Source: Pseudoxanthomonas sp. PXM02 (GTDB taxonomy: Bacteria; Pseudomonadota; Gammaproteobacteria; Xanthomonadales; Xanthomonadaceae). From it: DNA of 64,000 nt. The position numbers were made by a program, and so were the translations under genes. Below, piece after piece: positions 54,064-63,162 of this stretch. Every line of letters starts with the position of its first letter. The first letter of the stretch is position 1. Below the pieces are notes generated by a model that was not told where the DNA came from, searched no databases, and saw only the letters and a program-made list of their open reading frames with translations. Location of the stretch: positions 1 to 64,000 of the forward strand of contig NZ_JACVAK010000006.1 of the NCBI RefSeq assembly GCF_014851805.1, written 5' to 3'.

Positions 54064-55743
54064 TCATTCCCCATCGGCGAACACCACACGGCCACTGGCA
54101 TGCGGGCCATGTTCCGACTCGTAGCGGAACACCAGCGTGCTGCGATCGGCCAGCCATTCCAGGTCCAATCGGATCCGGTCGCCGGGCCGCGCGACCCGCT
54201 GGAACTTCAACGCCTCCATGCGGAGGAAGGTCGCCGGCAACGGGAATACCTCTCGCGCCAGTTGCACGGCCCAGTCGAGCTGGGCGACGCCGGGCAGGAT
54301 GGCGGCCTGGGTGAAGTGGCCTTCGAACACGGCCAGCGATGCATCGAGCGGCAACTCGACCCGCGCATGCGTGGGTTCGCGCAGCGTCCAGTGGGCAGGC
54401 GGACGCTCGGGACGGAACAGCGCTGTCAGCGCGGCTTCGGTCACCTTGCCCTGGGCGTTCGTCGGCAGTGCCGACACGAACCGCCAGCGCCGTGGCCGGG
54501 CGACCGCATCCTGCGTATCCGCGAGATGGCGTGTCAGCGTGTTTGCCAATGCCCGGCGACCGGACGCATCGTCGGGAACGCGAGCGTCCGGATCCAACAC
54601 CACCACGGCGACCAGCACGGCACGCTGACCGCCCAGCAGAAGCACGCGCGCTTCACGGACCGAAGGATGGGTCTGGATCTGACGTTCCAGCGCATCCAGC
54701 GACACGCGACGCTCTTCCACCTTCACGATGCGATCGGCACGCCCCAGCAGGCGGAAGCCGCCAGTACCGTCAACCTCCGCACGATCCTGGCTGCGCCACC
54801 AGGCCGGCTCGGCCAGATGCAGCGAACGGACTTCGAGCACGCCTTCTGCCAGTTGCCATTCGACGCCCGGCAGCGGCCGCCAGGCAGGCTGTTCTTCGTC
54901 CCAGCGACGCCAGGCGATGCCACCGGTCTCGCTGCTGCCCAGGATCTCGACCGGCGGCACACCGAGCAGCCGCGCCACGTCGTGCGCGGCTTCCGCGGGC
55001 AGCGCACCGCCCGACGAGAAGACCGCCCGCAGGCGGCCGTGCACGGAGGGCCAACCGAGCTGCGCCGGGAGGCGCTTCAGGTGCGCGGGACTCGCGACCA
55101 GCACCGTCTCGTGTCCTTCCATCGCCGCCAGCAGATCTTCGGGGAAGAATGCCCGCGGCACGATCGCCCGCCCCGCCGCCAACGGCCACAGCACCCGGAA
55201 CAGCAGGCCGTAGATGTGCTGGTGCGACACCGTGCCATGGATCGCGACATCGCCCAGCCCGGCACCGAGGGCGGACTCCAGTGAGCGCGCTTCGGCATCA
55301 AGCTGGCGCAGGCGCTTTTCGATCGCTACGGGCTCACCCGTGCTGCCCGAAGTGAACACCACCAGCCGCGTCGCTTCCGGATCCAGGGGCGTAAGCAGCG
55401 CATCGCCGACCTCGCTTTCACGGATAGCGGACACGCCAGGCCAATCGCCTGCGAACCCGTCCACGCGCGACTGCAGCCGCGCCAGCGTTCCCGGCAATGC
55501 GTCACCCGGCAGCACGACGGTCTTGCCTGCGTGCCAAGCACCGAACAGCGCCGACGCGAAACGCGTGGCGTCGTCGAAATGCAGTGCGAACGTGGTGCCC
55601 GGCAGCGCGTCGAACGCGGCATGCCAGCGCTGGGCGTCGCGCTGGAACGCGGCGTGATCGATGCTGCCACCTGCGACGCGCGCAAACACGCGCCCCGGCA
55701 CTGGTCGCACGGCCACGTCGAAGAGCGTACGCCACTCAGCCAT
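54064..55743 (-). CDS. AMP-dependent acyl ligase fused to a hotdog dehydratase
   Basis: 559 residues. The ANL adenylation domain (about 1-445) has VVFTSGSTGEPVA (131-137 core), SHQHIYGLL, GSSETGGIAWR, GRADRIVKVEE and TNAQGKV with the C-terminal Lys. From about residue 453 a FabZ-like hotdog domain follows (FEGHFTQAAILPGVAQLDWA). The ligase probably loads the aryl starter on a carrier, the hotdog domain dehydrates chain intermediates. The two functions are separate proteins in many aryl-polyene clusters. Same gene order in Xanthomonas is consistent. Confidence 0.86.
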   Translation of the reverse strand: MAEWRTLFDVAVRPVPGRVFARVAGGSIDHAAFQRDAQRWHAAFDALPGTTFALHFDDATRFASALFGAWHAGKTVVLPGDALPGTLARLQSRVDGFAGDWPGVSAIRESEVGDALLTPLDPEATRLVVFTSGSTGEPVAIEKRLRQLDAEARSLESALGAGLGDVAIHGTVSHQHIYGLLFRVLWPLAAGRAIVPRAFFPEDLLAAMEGHETVLVASPAHLKRLPAQLGWPSVHGRLRAVFSSGGALPAEAAHDVARLLGVPPVEILGSSETGGIAWRRWDEEQPAWRPLPGVEWQLAEGVLEVRSLHLAEPAWWRSQDRAEVDGTGGFRLLGRADRIVKVEERRVSLDALERQIQTHPSVREARVLLLGGQRAVLVAVVVLDPDARVPDDASGRRALANTLTRHLADTQDAVARPRRWRFVSALPTNAQGKVTEAALTALFRPERPPAHWTLREPTHARVELPLDASLAVFEGHFTQAAILPGVAQLDWAVQLAREVFPLPATFLRMEALKFQRVARPGDRIRLDLEWLADRSTLVFRYESEHGPHASGRVVFADGE

Positions 55744-56287
55744 GCGAATGCCTTGCGCGCACGCGCCGCCGCACCAGCCACTCGATACTGAAAAGCACGC
55801 CGATCAACACGTAGGCGATCAATCCGTTGTACAGCGCCCATGCGCCGTCGGACATCCACAAGGCCGTGACCAGCGCCAGCGTGCCATTGAAGACGAAGAA
55901 CACGCACCACACCTGGGTCACCCGTCGCGTGTAGGCCACGCCTTCCGGCGGCAGGTCCGGCTCGGTGAGCCGGGCGATGCGCTCCACGGCCGAGGGCGGA
56001 AAGACGAGGCTGGTAGCGAACACGACGAGCAGCACCGCGTTGACCAACGCGGGATACAGCTTCAGCGGCAAGGCTTCGTTGAACACCGTCGCCAGCGTGG
56101 CGAGCAGGGCGGCCCCGGCGGCTGCGGCCAGCCAGACGGCCTGTCGCGTGGCGGCCGCACGCAGCAAGGCGAGCACGAGCAGGAGCACCGCCAGCCAGCG
56201 GGGCTCGAAACGGCCCATGGCCCAGTACACCACCAGCGGGTATGCCACCGACAGCACCACGAAGATGGCCGCGCCTATCCGGGACAC
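55736..56287 (-). CDS. Polytopic membrane protein (COG4648-like)
   Basis: 183 residues from GTG 56287, six or so hydrophobic segments (LAVLLLVLALLRAAA, VWLAAAAGAALLATLATVF, LYPALVNAVLLVVFATSLVF, VWCVFFVFNGTLALVTALW). It resembles the small inner-membrane proteins found between the carrier-protein and ligase genes of aryl-polyene clusters. Role unknown. Overlaps the ligase start by 8 bases. Confidence 0.72.
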   Translation of the reverse strand: MSRIGAAIFVVLSVAYPLVVYWAMGRFEPRWLAVLLLVLALLRAAATRQAVWLAAAAGAALLATLATVFNEALPLKLYPALVNAVLLVVFATSLVFPPSAVERIARLTEPDLPPEGVAYTRRVTQVWCVFFVFNGTLALVTALWMSDGAWALYNGLIAYVLIGVLFSIEWLVRRRVRARHSHG

Positions 56288-56300
56288 GGGGCGACCTGCG

Positions 56301-56555
56301 TCAGGCGGCTTCGTCGCGGATCAGTCCGTACAGCACGTCCACGATGTCCTGCACCGTGCGCACCGACTTGAACGCGTCCGGCTGGAGGCTCCGCCCCAGC
56401 AGCGGCTTGAGTTGGACGATCAGATCCACTGCATCGATGCTGTCGATGTCGAGATCGTCGTAGAGCTTGGCCTCGGGCGTGATCCTCGCAGGATCGATCT
56501 CGAAGCTGTCATGCAGGATCGTGACGATCCGGTCGAAAAGTTCGTTCTTGGTCAT
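56301..56555 (-). CDS. Acyl carrier protein (first of two)
   Basis: 84 residues. Ser39 in DLDIDSIDAVDLIVQL is the site for 4'-phosphopantetheine. Acidic helical bundle of standard length. It carries the growing polyene chain or the starter. It lies 13 bases from the membrane-protein gene, after a second carrier gene. No phosphopantetheinyl transferase is in the window. Confidence 0.92.
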   Translation of the reverse strand: MTKNELFDRIVTILHDSFEIDPARITPEAKLYDDLDIDSIDAVDLIVQLKPLLGRSLQPDAFKSVRTVQDIVDVLYGLIRDEAA

Positions 56556-56579
56556 CTTGCCAGTCCTGCCCGTCCCTGC

Positions 56580-56840
56580 TCAGGCCTTGCCCTGCGAGGC
56601 GACAAAATCCGCCAGGGCACGCACGCTGGCGAAATGCCGGCGGGTTTCCTGCGAGTCTGCGGAGAGTGCGACGCCGTAGCGCTTCTGCAGCGCCAGTCCC
56701 AGTTCGAGGGCGTCGATCGAGTCCAACCCCAGTCCTTCGACGAACAGCGGCGCGCTGGTATCGATGTCGTCGGGCGTGATGTCTTCCAGCGACAGCGACG
56801 AAATGATCAATTCCTTGATCTCGTGCTCAAGTGCCTGCAC
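56580..56840 (-). CDS. Acyl carrier protein (second of two)
   Basis: 86 residues from GTG 56840, chosen because GGGAG lies 9 bases upstream and upstream codons have no family likeness. Ser41 in EGLGLDSIDALELGLAL is the prosthetic-group site. Two different carriers are the rule in aryl-polyene systems. It starts within the end of the acyltransferase gene (14-base overlap). Confidence 0.88.
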   Translation of the reverse strand: MQALEHEIKELIISSLSLEDITPDDIDTSAPLFVEGLGLDSIDALELGLALQKRYGVALSADSQETRRHFASVRALADFVASQGKA

Positions 56841-57624
56841 GCGATGGATCTCCCGCAAAGTAAATGGCCAGATGTTCCGTGAGTCGCCGGGCTGCCAGCG
56901 CTTCTCCCCCTGCCGATGGATCCGCCCCCTCCATTCCATTCAGGAATGGGGCGATCGGCAGGTCTTCCTGAACATCGATCACCATATGGAATCGCACCGG
57001 CGGCACACGATACCACTTCTCCCCTTTCCCAAGCGTCAGCGGCGTGCACGTGATCCGCACCGGCGTGATGTCCAGCGCACCCCGCACGGCGATGTTCGCC
57101 GCGCCGCGCTGGAGCTTCAGGGGCTGTCCCGGCGTGGTCCGCGTGCCCTCCGGGAAAATCACCAGGGTGCCGCCCGCCCTGACCGCCGCGATGCAGTCCT
57201 CCACCAGGCCCGCACCGTCATCGTTGGAAACGTAACCCGCGGCCCTGACCGGTCCCCGCATGAACGGATTGCGCGCGACCGCCGACTTCACCACGCAGTC
57301 GGCATTGGGCAGCAGGGAGATCAGCAGGACGACGTCGATCAACGTGGGGTGGTTGGCGAGCACCAGCAGGCCGTCACGCGCCAGCCGCTCACGACCCCGG
57401 ACTTCGTAGGTCATCACTCCCAGCCGGCGCATCAGTTCCACGTGCGCGGCAAAGCTGCGCCGCACGAGACGGCGTGACCAGCGACGCCGGCGGTCGGGAT
57501 CGCGCACCAGCCACAGCAGCGGCGGAAGTATGCAGACACCCAGGAACAGGCCACCCACGCCGAACGCGAGGAAGCTCAGCCCTGTTCCCGCGACCCGCCA
57601 CGCGTGGCTCAACCGTTCAAGCAT
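56827..57624 (-). CDS. PlsC-type 1-acyl-glycerol-3-phosphate acyltransferase
   Basis: 265 residues. Motifs: VLANHPTLIDVVLL (NHxxxxD with the catalytic His and Asp), and VIFPEGTRTTPGQPLKLQ (EGTR, phosphate binding). One membrane segment near residues 13-35. It probably acylates a glycerol-type carrier for the polyene lipid. ATG 57624 lies 8 bases inside the end of the previous gene; a much longer open frame upstream is a shadow. Confidence 0.87.
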   Translation of the reverse strand: MLERLSHAWRVAGTGLSFLAFGVGGLFLGVCILPPLLWLVRDPDRRRRWSRRLVRRSFAAHVELMRRLGVMTYEVRGRERLARDGLLVLANHPTLIDVVLLISLLPNADCVVKSAVARNPFMRGPVRAAGYVSNDDGAGLVEDCIAAVRAGGTLVIFPEGTRTTPGQPLKLQRGAANIAVRGALDITPVRITCTPLTLGKGEKWYRVPPVRFHMVIDVQEDLPIAPFLNGMEGADPSAGGEALAARRLTEHLAIYFAGDPSRAGT

Positions 57625-58348
57625 CGCGTCGCCACTGCCACTGAATGCCATCTCCGCGCCAGTCGAGTATTGCGTCGCCGGCCAACAGGAAGCGCAACAC
57701 GTCCAGACTGTGTGGCAAGGGGCCGGCGGTGTCGTCCGCACCATCAGCCTTCCATGCCAGGTGCAGTGTGGGCAGAGCGGCGTCAGCCGCCACAAGACGC
57801 CAGCACCAGGCGAATCCGGCATCCGGCTCGTCCGCGAATCCGGCGTACACGCCAGGCAACGGGGCGTCATAGATGACCAGCAGCACTTCGGGCGCACCGT
57901 CGGCGAGCAGTGACGCTGCTTCGATGCACGCGGTTTCGACGGTCGCTTTACCGCCTGCCGTAGCGACGTAGTTGCCGCGCTCGCCGCGCAGGATGGAATA
58001 CAGCGCGGCGATGGCGTTGTGCACGGACAGGCCGAACGTCGTCGGCGATGGCGACTCCCCCGCCACCAGCGCCTCGAGCAACTCCATCGAGCGTGCGACG
58101 TCGCCGTGTCGCGACGCGAAGACCAGCGGCGCGCCGCCCGCATCGGCTCGCTGACACCAGAAGGCGGTCTGGATCGCCATGCGACCCAGTCGTTCAATCC
58201 GTCGACGCTGCATTGCCGGGACCTCCGACAACGCCGGCGTCTCCTCGCCCATCGGCACCCACGGCGCCCGCGCCCATGCGGACCATGCCGATTGATCGAC
58301 CAGCCCCGGCGCCCAGGCCGCCCACTCCTTAACCGACAAACCGATCAT
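57617..58348 (-). CDS. Ketosynthase-like chain-length factor, no catalytic Cys
   Basis: 243 residues, about 60% of a ketosynthase. FASRHGDVARSMELLEAL and VHNAIAALYSILRGERGN align with the start of ketosynthases, but where SACTS would stand it reads NYVATAGGKATVETA, without Cys. This matches the beta-ketoacyl synthase chain-length-factor family (Ketoacyl-synt_2) of aryl-polyene clusters, whose partner ketosynthase sets polyene length. First gene of the 17.9-kb minus-strand cluster; its start is 92 bases from the tRNA promoter. Confidence 0.83.
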   Translation of the reverse strand: MIGLSVKEWAAWAPGLVDQSAWSAWARAPWVPMGEETPALSEVPAMQRRRIERLGRMAIQTAFWCQRADAGGAPLVFASRHGDVARSMELLEALVAGESPSPTTFGLSVHNAIAALYSILRGERGNYVATAGGKATVETACIEAASLLADGAPEVLLVIYDAPLPGVYAGFADEPDAGFAWCWRLVAADAALPTLHLAWKADGADDTAGPLPHSLDVLRFLLAGDAILDWRGDGIQWQWRRDA

Positions 58349-58439
58349 GCGCTGCGCGTGGTCCCGTCATTCTTCAAGCGTCGTATTTCACCCGCATGCC
58401 CACGCATTCGCCAGTCGTGAAAATTTTCGTAACGAATGC

Positions 58440-58468
58440 TTGCGCATCGGAAAGAGCCTAGCTATTAT
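58440..58468 (+). promoter_or_regulatory. Promoter of the tRNA-Ala/tRNA-Glu unit
   Basis: TTGCGC (58440-58445), 17 bases, TATTAT (58463-58468): a close sigma-70 match, 19 bases before tRNA-Ala. The transcription start should fall near 58475. Confidence 0.75.
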
Positions 58469-58487
58469 TCCGCTCCTGCCAGCACGT

Positions 58488-58563
58488 GGGGCCATAGCTC
58501 AGCTGGGAGAGCGCCTGCATGGCATGCAGGAGGTCGGCGGTTCGATCCCGCCTGGCTCCACCA
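58488..58563 (+). tRNA. tRNA-Ala (anticodon GGC)
   Basis: 76 bases. Acceptor arm GGGGCCA pairs with TGGCTCC (one G-T), discriminator A and encoded CCA. Anticodon stem CTGCA...TGCAG with loop holding GGC at 58521-58523. T arm GGCGGTTCGATCCCGCC is regular. Cotranscribed with tRNA-Glu, 51 bases downstream. Confidence 0.97.
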
Positions 58564-58614
58564 ACTTCCGGACAATAGGCCGTCTGGAAAGAAAATCTGG
58601 TAACACTTTCGTGC

Positions 58615-58690
58615 GTCCCCATCGTCTAGAGGCCTAGGACATTACCCTTTCACGGTAGCGACCGGGGTTCGAATCCCCGTGGGGACGCCA
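58615..58690 (+). tRNA. tRNA-Glu (anticodon TTC)
   Basis: 76 bases. GTCCCCA pairs with TGGGGAC; discriminator G and encoded CCA at 58688-58690. Anticodon TTC at 58649-58651 in CCCTTTCACGG; T arm CCGGGGTTCGAATCCCC. The terminator lies 8 bases downstream. Confidence 0.97.
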
Positions 58691-58697
58691 ACTCTTC

Positions 58698-58725
58698 AAG
58701 GCCCGGGAAACCGGGCCTTTCTTTT
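58698..58725 (+). terminator. Terminator after the tRNA genes
   Basis: AAGGCCCGG (58698-58706), loop GAAA, CCGGGCCTT (58711-58719), then TTTCTTTTT-like T-rich tail. A strong rho-independent structure, 8 bases after tRNA-Glu. Confidence 0.92.
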
Positions 58726-58882
58726 TGCTCCAAGGGCGCCTGTCGGGCCCTTGCGCCCGCGTTTACAAGAACCTCACCCCGGACGGCGTAGAAGCTTGCG
58801 CCATGCGCTCGCCGTGGCGACATCGCCGGGCGCGCAGGGTTGGTGTAGTCGAAGTGGATCCCACCTTCGCGGAGCCGCAGCC

Positions 58883-59110
58883 ATGACACACGATGCACTC
58901 GCTGACGAACTGATCTCGCAACTGCCACTCCATCGCGACACGCGTTGGACAGCGGGATCACTGGGACTGGACGACGCGACCTTCGATGGCGTCGCGCAAC
59001 GCCTGCTCGAACTGGAGACACTCGGCACGGTCGACGTGATGAACCTGTCGCGCGATGCCCATCACGGTCTGCGCAGGCTCAACGCGATCCGCTTCGTCCG
59101 CGTCACCTGA
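58883..59110 (+). CDS. Small hypothetical protein, 75 residues
   Basis: ATG 58883 with GGAG 8-11 bases before it. MTHDALADELISQLPLHRDT then SLGLDDATFDGVAQRLLELE: two helices that could be part of a small DNA-binding-like or adaptor fold. Not recognised; no cysteine or charged clusters of note. It converges on the DUF1249 gene with 10 bases between stops. Confidence 0.6.
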   Translation: MTHDALADELISQLPLHRDTRWTAGSLGLDDATFDGVAQRLLELETLGTVDVMNLSRDAHHGLRRLNAIRFVRVT

Positions 59111-59120
59111 GGCAACGGCT

Positions 59121-59603
59121 TCAGGCGACGTCGCGTGCGGCCCGTACGGGGTGCAGGGTGGCGACGCCATGCCCCTGCTCGCCGAGATACTCGAGCCATT
59201 TGCCGAGAAAGGTATTCATGCGCATGCGGTGACTGATCACCTCCGCCGGCGGCGGGTACAGGCCGATCACGTCCTGCCAGCGCTTGCCCACATAGCAATG
59301 CGTCGCTTCAGCCTGGCGTGCATCGCGATACAGGCGGACGAACGCGGAGGGGTCCGGTTCGCCAGTCAGTGGATCGCAGATGTCGTAGGTCAGTCGCAGC
59401 TCCACCGTGTAGCGGTGCGTCTCGATGACCTCCAGCCGCAGGTCCAGTCCGTCGCCGATGCTGGAGACGTACGTCCCCACCTGCAGGTGTTCCGGTGCAA
59501 ACAGGCGCGTCAGGCGGGCGTGGTTCTCCGCGTACAGCGCCATAAGCCAGCCAAACCGGCCCAACCGGGGGATGCGCGCAGTACGTGCGAGAGCCTGGGA
59601 CAT
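59121..59603 (-). CDS. DUF1249 family protein (YqiB-like)
   Basis: 160 residues, no signal peptide. LMALYAENHARLTRLFAPEH and later HCYVGKRWQDVIGLY fit DUF1249 (YqiB of E. coli). It is a small cytoplasmic protein of unknown function, widely conserved in Gammaproteobacteria. It is followed by the convergent small gene. Confidence 0.85.
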   Translation of the reverse strand: MSQALARTARIPRLGRFGWLMALYAENHARLTRLFAPEHLQVGTYVSSIGDGLDLRLEVIETHRYTVELRLTYDICDPLTGEPDPSAFVRLYRDARQAEATHCYVGKRWQDVIGLYPPPAEVISHRMRMNTFLGKWLEYLGEQGHGVATLHPVRAARDVA

Positions 59604-59719
59604 GGGCCGATCCTACACGGCGAATCCCCGTCGCGGCAGCATTGACGTACTGCCGCATGCGGCCTAAGTTAAGGATTCCCGGCGCGCCGTTTTACCGCCT
59701 GCCGCCGCGGCTCCGCTAC

Positions 59720-60541
59720 TCAGTACATTTCGCGCTGCAAGCCCAGCGTGGACAACACCTTGCTGGAGATTTCCTCGATCGACTTGTTGGTCGTACTGAG
59801 GGTCGGCAGGCGTTCCACCTGGAACATCGCTTCCGCCGCCGCGACTTCGCGCTTGCAGGTCTCCATTTTCGCGTAGCCCGAGTTGGGCCTGCGCTCCTGC
59901 CGGATCTGGTGCAGGCGCTCGGGGTCGATGGTCAGGGCGAACAGCTTGCGCCGGTAAGGTCGCAACCGGGCTGGCAAGCGGTCGGTCTCGAGATCGCCAT
60001 CGGTCAGCGGATAGTTCGCAGCACGCACGCCGTAATGCAGCGCCAGGTAGACGCAGGTCGGCGTCTTGCCGGCGCGCGATACCGCCACCAGGATCACGTC
60101 GGCCTCGTCGTAATTCACCGCCATGCCGTCGTCATGCGTCAGGGCGAAATTCATCGCATTGATGCGGCGATGGTAGGTCTCGAAATCCACCAGGCCGTGG
60201 GCCTGGCCGACACGCGACTGCCGCTGTTCGCCCAACTCGCGCTCCAGCGGCTCGATGAAGGGGGCAAACACGTCCAGCATCAGCGCCCCGCTCTCGGCGA
60301 TCAGGGCGCTCAATCCGGGATCCACGCAGGAACTCACCACGATCGGGCGCGCGCCGAGCCGTTCCCCCGTCCGGCGGATGCGGTCGGCGGCGTCCCGCGC
60401 CTTCTCCTCGTCGTCGACGAAGGACAGGCGGTCGGTCTGGAACCGCATGCCGGCGAACTGGGTCAGCAGGCTGTGGCCGATGGTCTCGGCGGTGATACCG
60501 GTTCCATCCGAAACATAAAACACCGGTCGCAGCTCAGACAT
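59720..60541 (-). CDS. ppsR: PEP synthetase regulatory protein (bifunctional kinase/pyrophosphorylase)
   Basis: 273 residues of the PSRP family (DUF299). [20 protein letters not shown] at the start and the P-loop-like [18 protein letters not shown] at about 150-165 are hallmarks. The enzyme phosphorylates and dephosphorylates a Thr in PEP synthetase next to its phospho-His, using ADP and phosphate. It diverges from ppsA with 154 bases between start codons, the usual arrangement in Gammaproteobacteria. Confidence 0.95.
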   Translation of the reverse strand: MSELRPVFYVSDGTGITAETIGHSLLTQFAGMRFQTDRLSFVDDEEKARDAADRIRRTGERLGARPIVVSSCVDPGLSALIAESGALMLDVFAPFIEPLERELGEQRQSRVGQAHGLVDFETYHRRINAMNFALTHDDGMAVNYDEADVILVAVSRAGKTPTCVYLALHYGVRAANYPLTDGDLETDRLPARLRPYRRKLFALTIDPERLHQIRQERRPNSGYAKMETCKREVAAAEAMFQVERLPTLSTTNKSIEEISSKVLSTLGLQREMY

Positions 60542-60695
60542 GCCCCACCCTTCCCCGCTTCACCATGGAAACCCCCGTCAGATCAAGCTTGTCTGCAATT
60601 GGTATGCACTGCATCATATCGCTTCTTTCCCCATGGACACGGCACCCCACGCCGATGGTCATCGGCATGGCGCGGCCTGCTTCGGAGCATTGCGC

Positions 60696-63068
60696 TTGAA
60701 CGAGAACATCCTGTGGTTGCACGAGCTGCGCCTGGCCGACCTGGCCCGCGTCGGCGGCAAGAATTCGTCGCTGGGCGAAATGATCGGCCATCTGGCCAAC
60801 CTGGGCGTCTCGGTCCCGGGAGGCTATGCGACCACCGCCGAGGCCTTCAAGGCCTTCATCGCGCACAACGACCTGTCCAAGCGCATCTTCGACAAGCTGG
60901 CCACGCTGGACGTCGAGGACGTGCCGGCGCTGACGGCGGCCGGCAAGGAGATCCGCGGCTGGGTCATCGACGCCCCGCTGCAGCCCGATCTGGATGCCGA
61001 CATCCGCACGGCCTACGCCAAGCTCTCGGCCGACAACGGTGGCGGCGATGTCGCCGTGGCCGTGCGCTCGTCGGCCACCGCTGAAGACCTGCCCGACGCC
61101 TCGTTCGCCGGCCAACAGGAGACCTTCCTCAACGTCACCGGCGCCGACGATGTCGTGCACAAGGTGAAGGAAGTCTTCGCCAGCCTCTACAACGACCGCG
61201 CGATCGCCTATCGCGTGCACCATGGCTTCAAGCACGAGGACGTGTTCCTGTCCGCGGGCGTGCAGCTGATGGTGCGCTCGGGCGTGGGCTCGTCAGGCGT
61301 GCTGTTCACGCTCGATACCGAATCCGGCTTCCGGGACGTCGTGTTCGTCACCTCCAGTTTCGGTCTCGGTGAAATGGTCGTGCAGGGCGCGGTGAATCCT
61401 GATGAGTTCTACGTCTACAAGCCCACCCTGAAGCAGGGCAAGCCGGCGATCCTCCGCCGCGCGCTCGGCAGCAAGGCGCTGCGCATGGTGTATTCAGATG
61501 TTCCCGGTGAGCGCGTGCGCACCGAGGACACGCCGGCCCAACTGCGCGGCACGTTTTCCATCAACGACGCGGACGTACACGAACTGGCCAAGCAGGCGCT
61601 GGTCATCGAGCAGCATTACGGCCGCCCGATGGACATCGAATGGGCGAAGGACGGCGTGACGGGCAAGCTCTTCATCGTGCAGGCACGGCCGGAGACGGTG
61701 AAGTCGCGAGCCAAGGCCACGCAGATCGAACGTTATGCGCTGGAGAAGCGCGGCGAGGTGATCGCCGAAGGTCGCGCCATCGGCCAGAAGATCGGCAGCG
61801 GCGTCGCCCGCGTGGTGCGCTCGCTGGACGACATGGCGCGCGTGCAGCCGGGCGACGTGCTGGTCGCCGACATGACCGATCCCGATTGGGAGCCGGTGAT
61901 GAAGCGCGCCAGCGCCATCGTCACCAACCGCGGCGGGCGTACCTGCCATGCCGCCATCATCGCGCGCGAACTGGGCGTCCCCGCCGTGGTCGGCACCGGT
62001 AACGCGCTGGACCTGGTCGCGGACGGCGTCGAAGTAACCGTCAGCTGCGCCGAGGGCGACACCGGCTTCATCTATGCCGGCAACCTGCCGTTCGAGCGCA
62101 CCACCACCGATCTGGCCGCGATGCCGGAAGCGCCGCTCAAGATCATGATGAACGTCGCTAACCCCGAGCGCGCATTCGATTTCGGCCAGTTGCCGAATGC
62201 CGGCATCGGCCTCGCCCGTCTGGAGATGATCATCGCCAGCCACATCGGCGTGCATCCGCTGGCGCTGCTGGAATACGACCGCCAGGACCTGGACGTCCGC
62301 AAGAAGATCGACGCCAAGACCGCCGGCTACACCGACCCGGTCAGCTTCTACGTGGATCGCCTGGCGGAAGGCATTGCCACGATCACCGCGTCGGTCGCGC
62401 CGCACCCGGTCATCGTGCGCCTGTCGGACTTCAAGTCCAACGAGTACGCCAACCTGATCGGCGGCACGCGTTACGAGCCGCATGAAGAGAACCCGATGAT
62501 CGGTTTCCGCGGCGCCAGCCGTTATGTCGATCCGTCGTTCGAGCCGGCGTTCGCACTGGAATGCCAGGCCGTGCGCCGCGTGCGCGACGAGATGGGCCTG
62601 GACAACCTGTGGGTGATGATCCCGTTCGTCCGCACGCTGGAAGAAGGCCGCAAGGTCGTCGAGGTGCTGGCCAAGCATGGCCTGCGCCAGGGCGAGAACG
62701 GGCTGAAGATCATCATGATGTGCGAAGTACCGTCGAATGCGCTGCTCGCCGACGAGTTCCTCGACATCTTCGACGGGTTCTCGATCGGCTCCAACGATTT
62801 GACCCAGCTGACCCTGGGCCTGGATCGCGACTCCAGCATCGTCGCCAACCTGTTCGACGAGCGGAACCCTGCGGTCAAGAAGCTGTTGTCGATGGCCATC
62901 AAGGCGGCCCGGTCCAAGGGCAAGTACGTCGGCATCTGCGGTCAGGGGCCGAGCGATCATCCGGACCTGGCCGAGTGGCTGATGGCCGAAGGTATCGAAT
63001 CGGTGTCGCTGAATCCCGACACCGTGGTCGACACCTGGTTGCGACTCGCGAAGACCAAGGCCGGCTGA
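60696..63068 (+). CDS. ppsA: Phosphoenolpyruvate synthase (pyruvate, water dikinase)
   Basis: 790 residues, family-normal. From TTG 60696 it begins [20 protein letters not shown] like known PpsA; GGAG lies 8 bases upstream, and a longer ATG frame (60633) lacks this. The ATP-grasp part has [20 protein letters not shown]; the phospho-His is in [20 protein letters not shown]; the PEP-binding C-terminal barrel has CGQGPSDHP and SLNPDTVV near the end. It makes PEP from pyruvate and ATP for gluconeogenesis, under PSRP control. Confidence 0.97.
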   Translation: MNENILWLHELRLADLARVGGKNSSLGEMIGHLANLGVSVPGGYATTAEAFKAFIAHNDLSKRIFDKLATLDVEDVPALTAAGKEIRGWVIDAPLQPDLDADIRTAYAKLSADNGGGDVAVAVRSSATAEDLPDASFAGQQETFLNVTGADDVVHKVKEVFASLYNDRAIAYRVHHGFKHEDVFLSAGVQLMVRSGVGSSGVLFTLDTESGFRDVVFVTSSFGLGEMVVQGAVNPDEFYVYKPTLKQGKPAILRRALGSKALRMVYSDVPGERVRTEDTPAQLRGTFSINDADVHELAKQALVIEQHYGRPMDIEWAKDGVTGKLFIVQARPETVKSRAKATQIERYALEKRGEVIAEGRAIGQKIGSGVARVVRSLDDMARVQPGDVLVADMTDPDWEPVMKRASAIVTNRGGRTCHAAIIARELGVPAVVGTGNALDLVADGVEVTVSCAEGDTGFIYAGNLPFERTTTDLAAMPEAPLKIMMNVANPERAFDFGQLPNAGIGLARLEMIIASHIGVHPLALLEYDRQDLDVRKKIDAKTAGYTDPVSFYVDRLAEGIATITASVAPHPVIVRLSDFKSNEYANLIGGTRYEPHEENPMIGFRGASRYVDPSFEPAFALECQAVRRVRDEMGLDNLWVMIPFVRTLEEGRKVVEVLAKHGLRQGENGLKIIMMCEVPSNALLADEFLDIFDGFSIGSNDLTQLTLGLDRDSSIVANLFDERNPAVKKLLSMAIKAARSKGKYVGICGQGPSDHPDLAEWLMAEGIESVSLNPDTVVDTWLRLAKTKAG

Positions 63069-63122
63069 TACCGGCTGCGACCTTCTTCACGCGAAGGCGG
63101 TTACCATCCTCCTGTAAACCCG

Positions 63123-63144
63123 GCACGCCCCTGATGGGGCGTGC
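63123..63144 (+). other. Hairpin between ppsA and mscS
   Basis: GCACGCCCC (63123-63131), loop TGAT, GGGGCGTGC (63136-63144), a 9-bp stem without a T-run, 8 bases before the AGGAG of the mscS-like gene. It may weaken readthrough from ppsA. Confidence 0.5.
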
Positions 63145-63162
63145 TGCATTTCAGGAGTGCCC

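Noticed and set aside
56842..57480. Plus-strand open frames opposite the acyltransferase and carrier-protein genes
   Set aside because: Shadow frames: no family likeness, and the minus-strand genes carry catalytic motifs.
58347..58637. Protein-coding frame over the tRNA region
   Set aside because: It runs through the promoter and tRNA-Ala; the tRNA structures and promoter explain the stretch.
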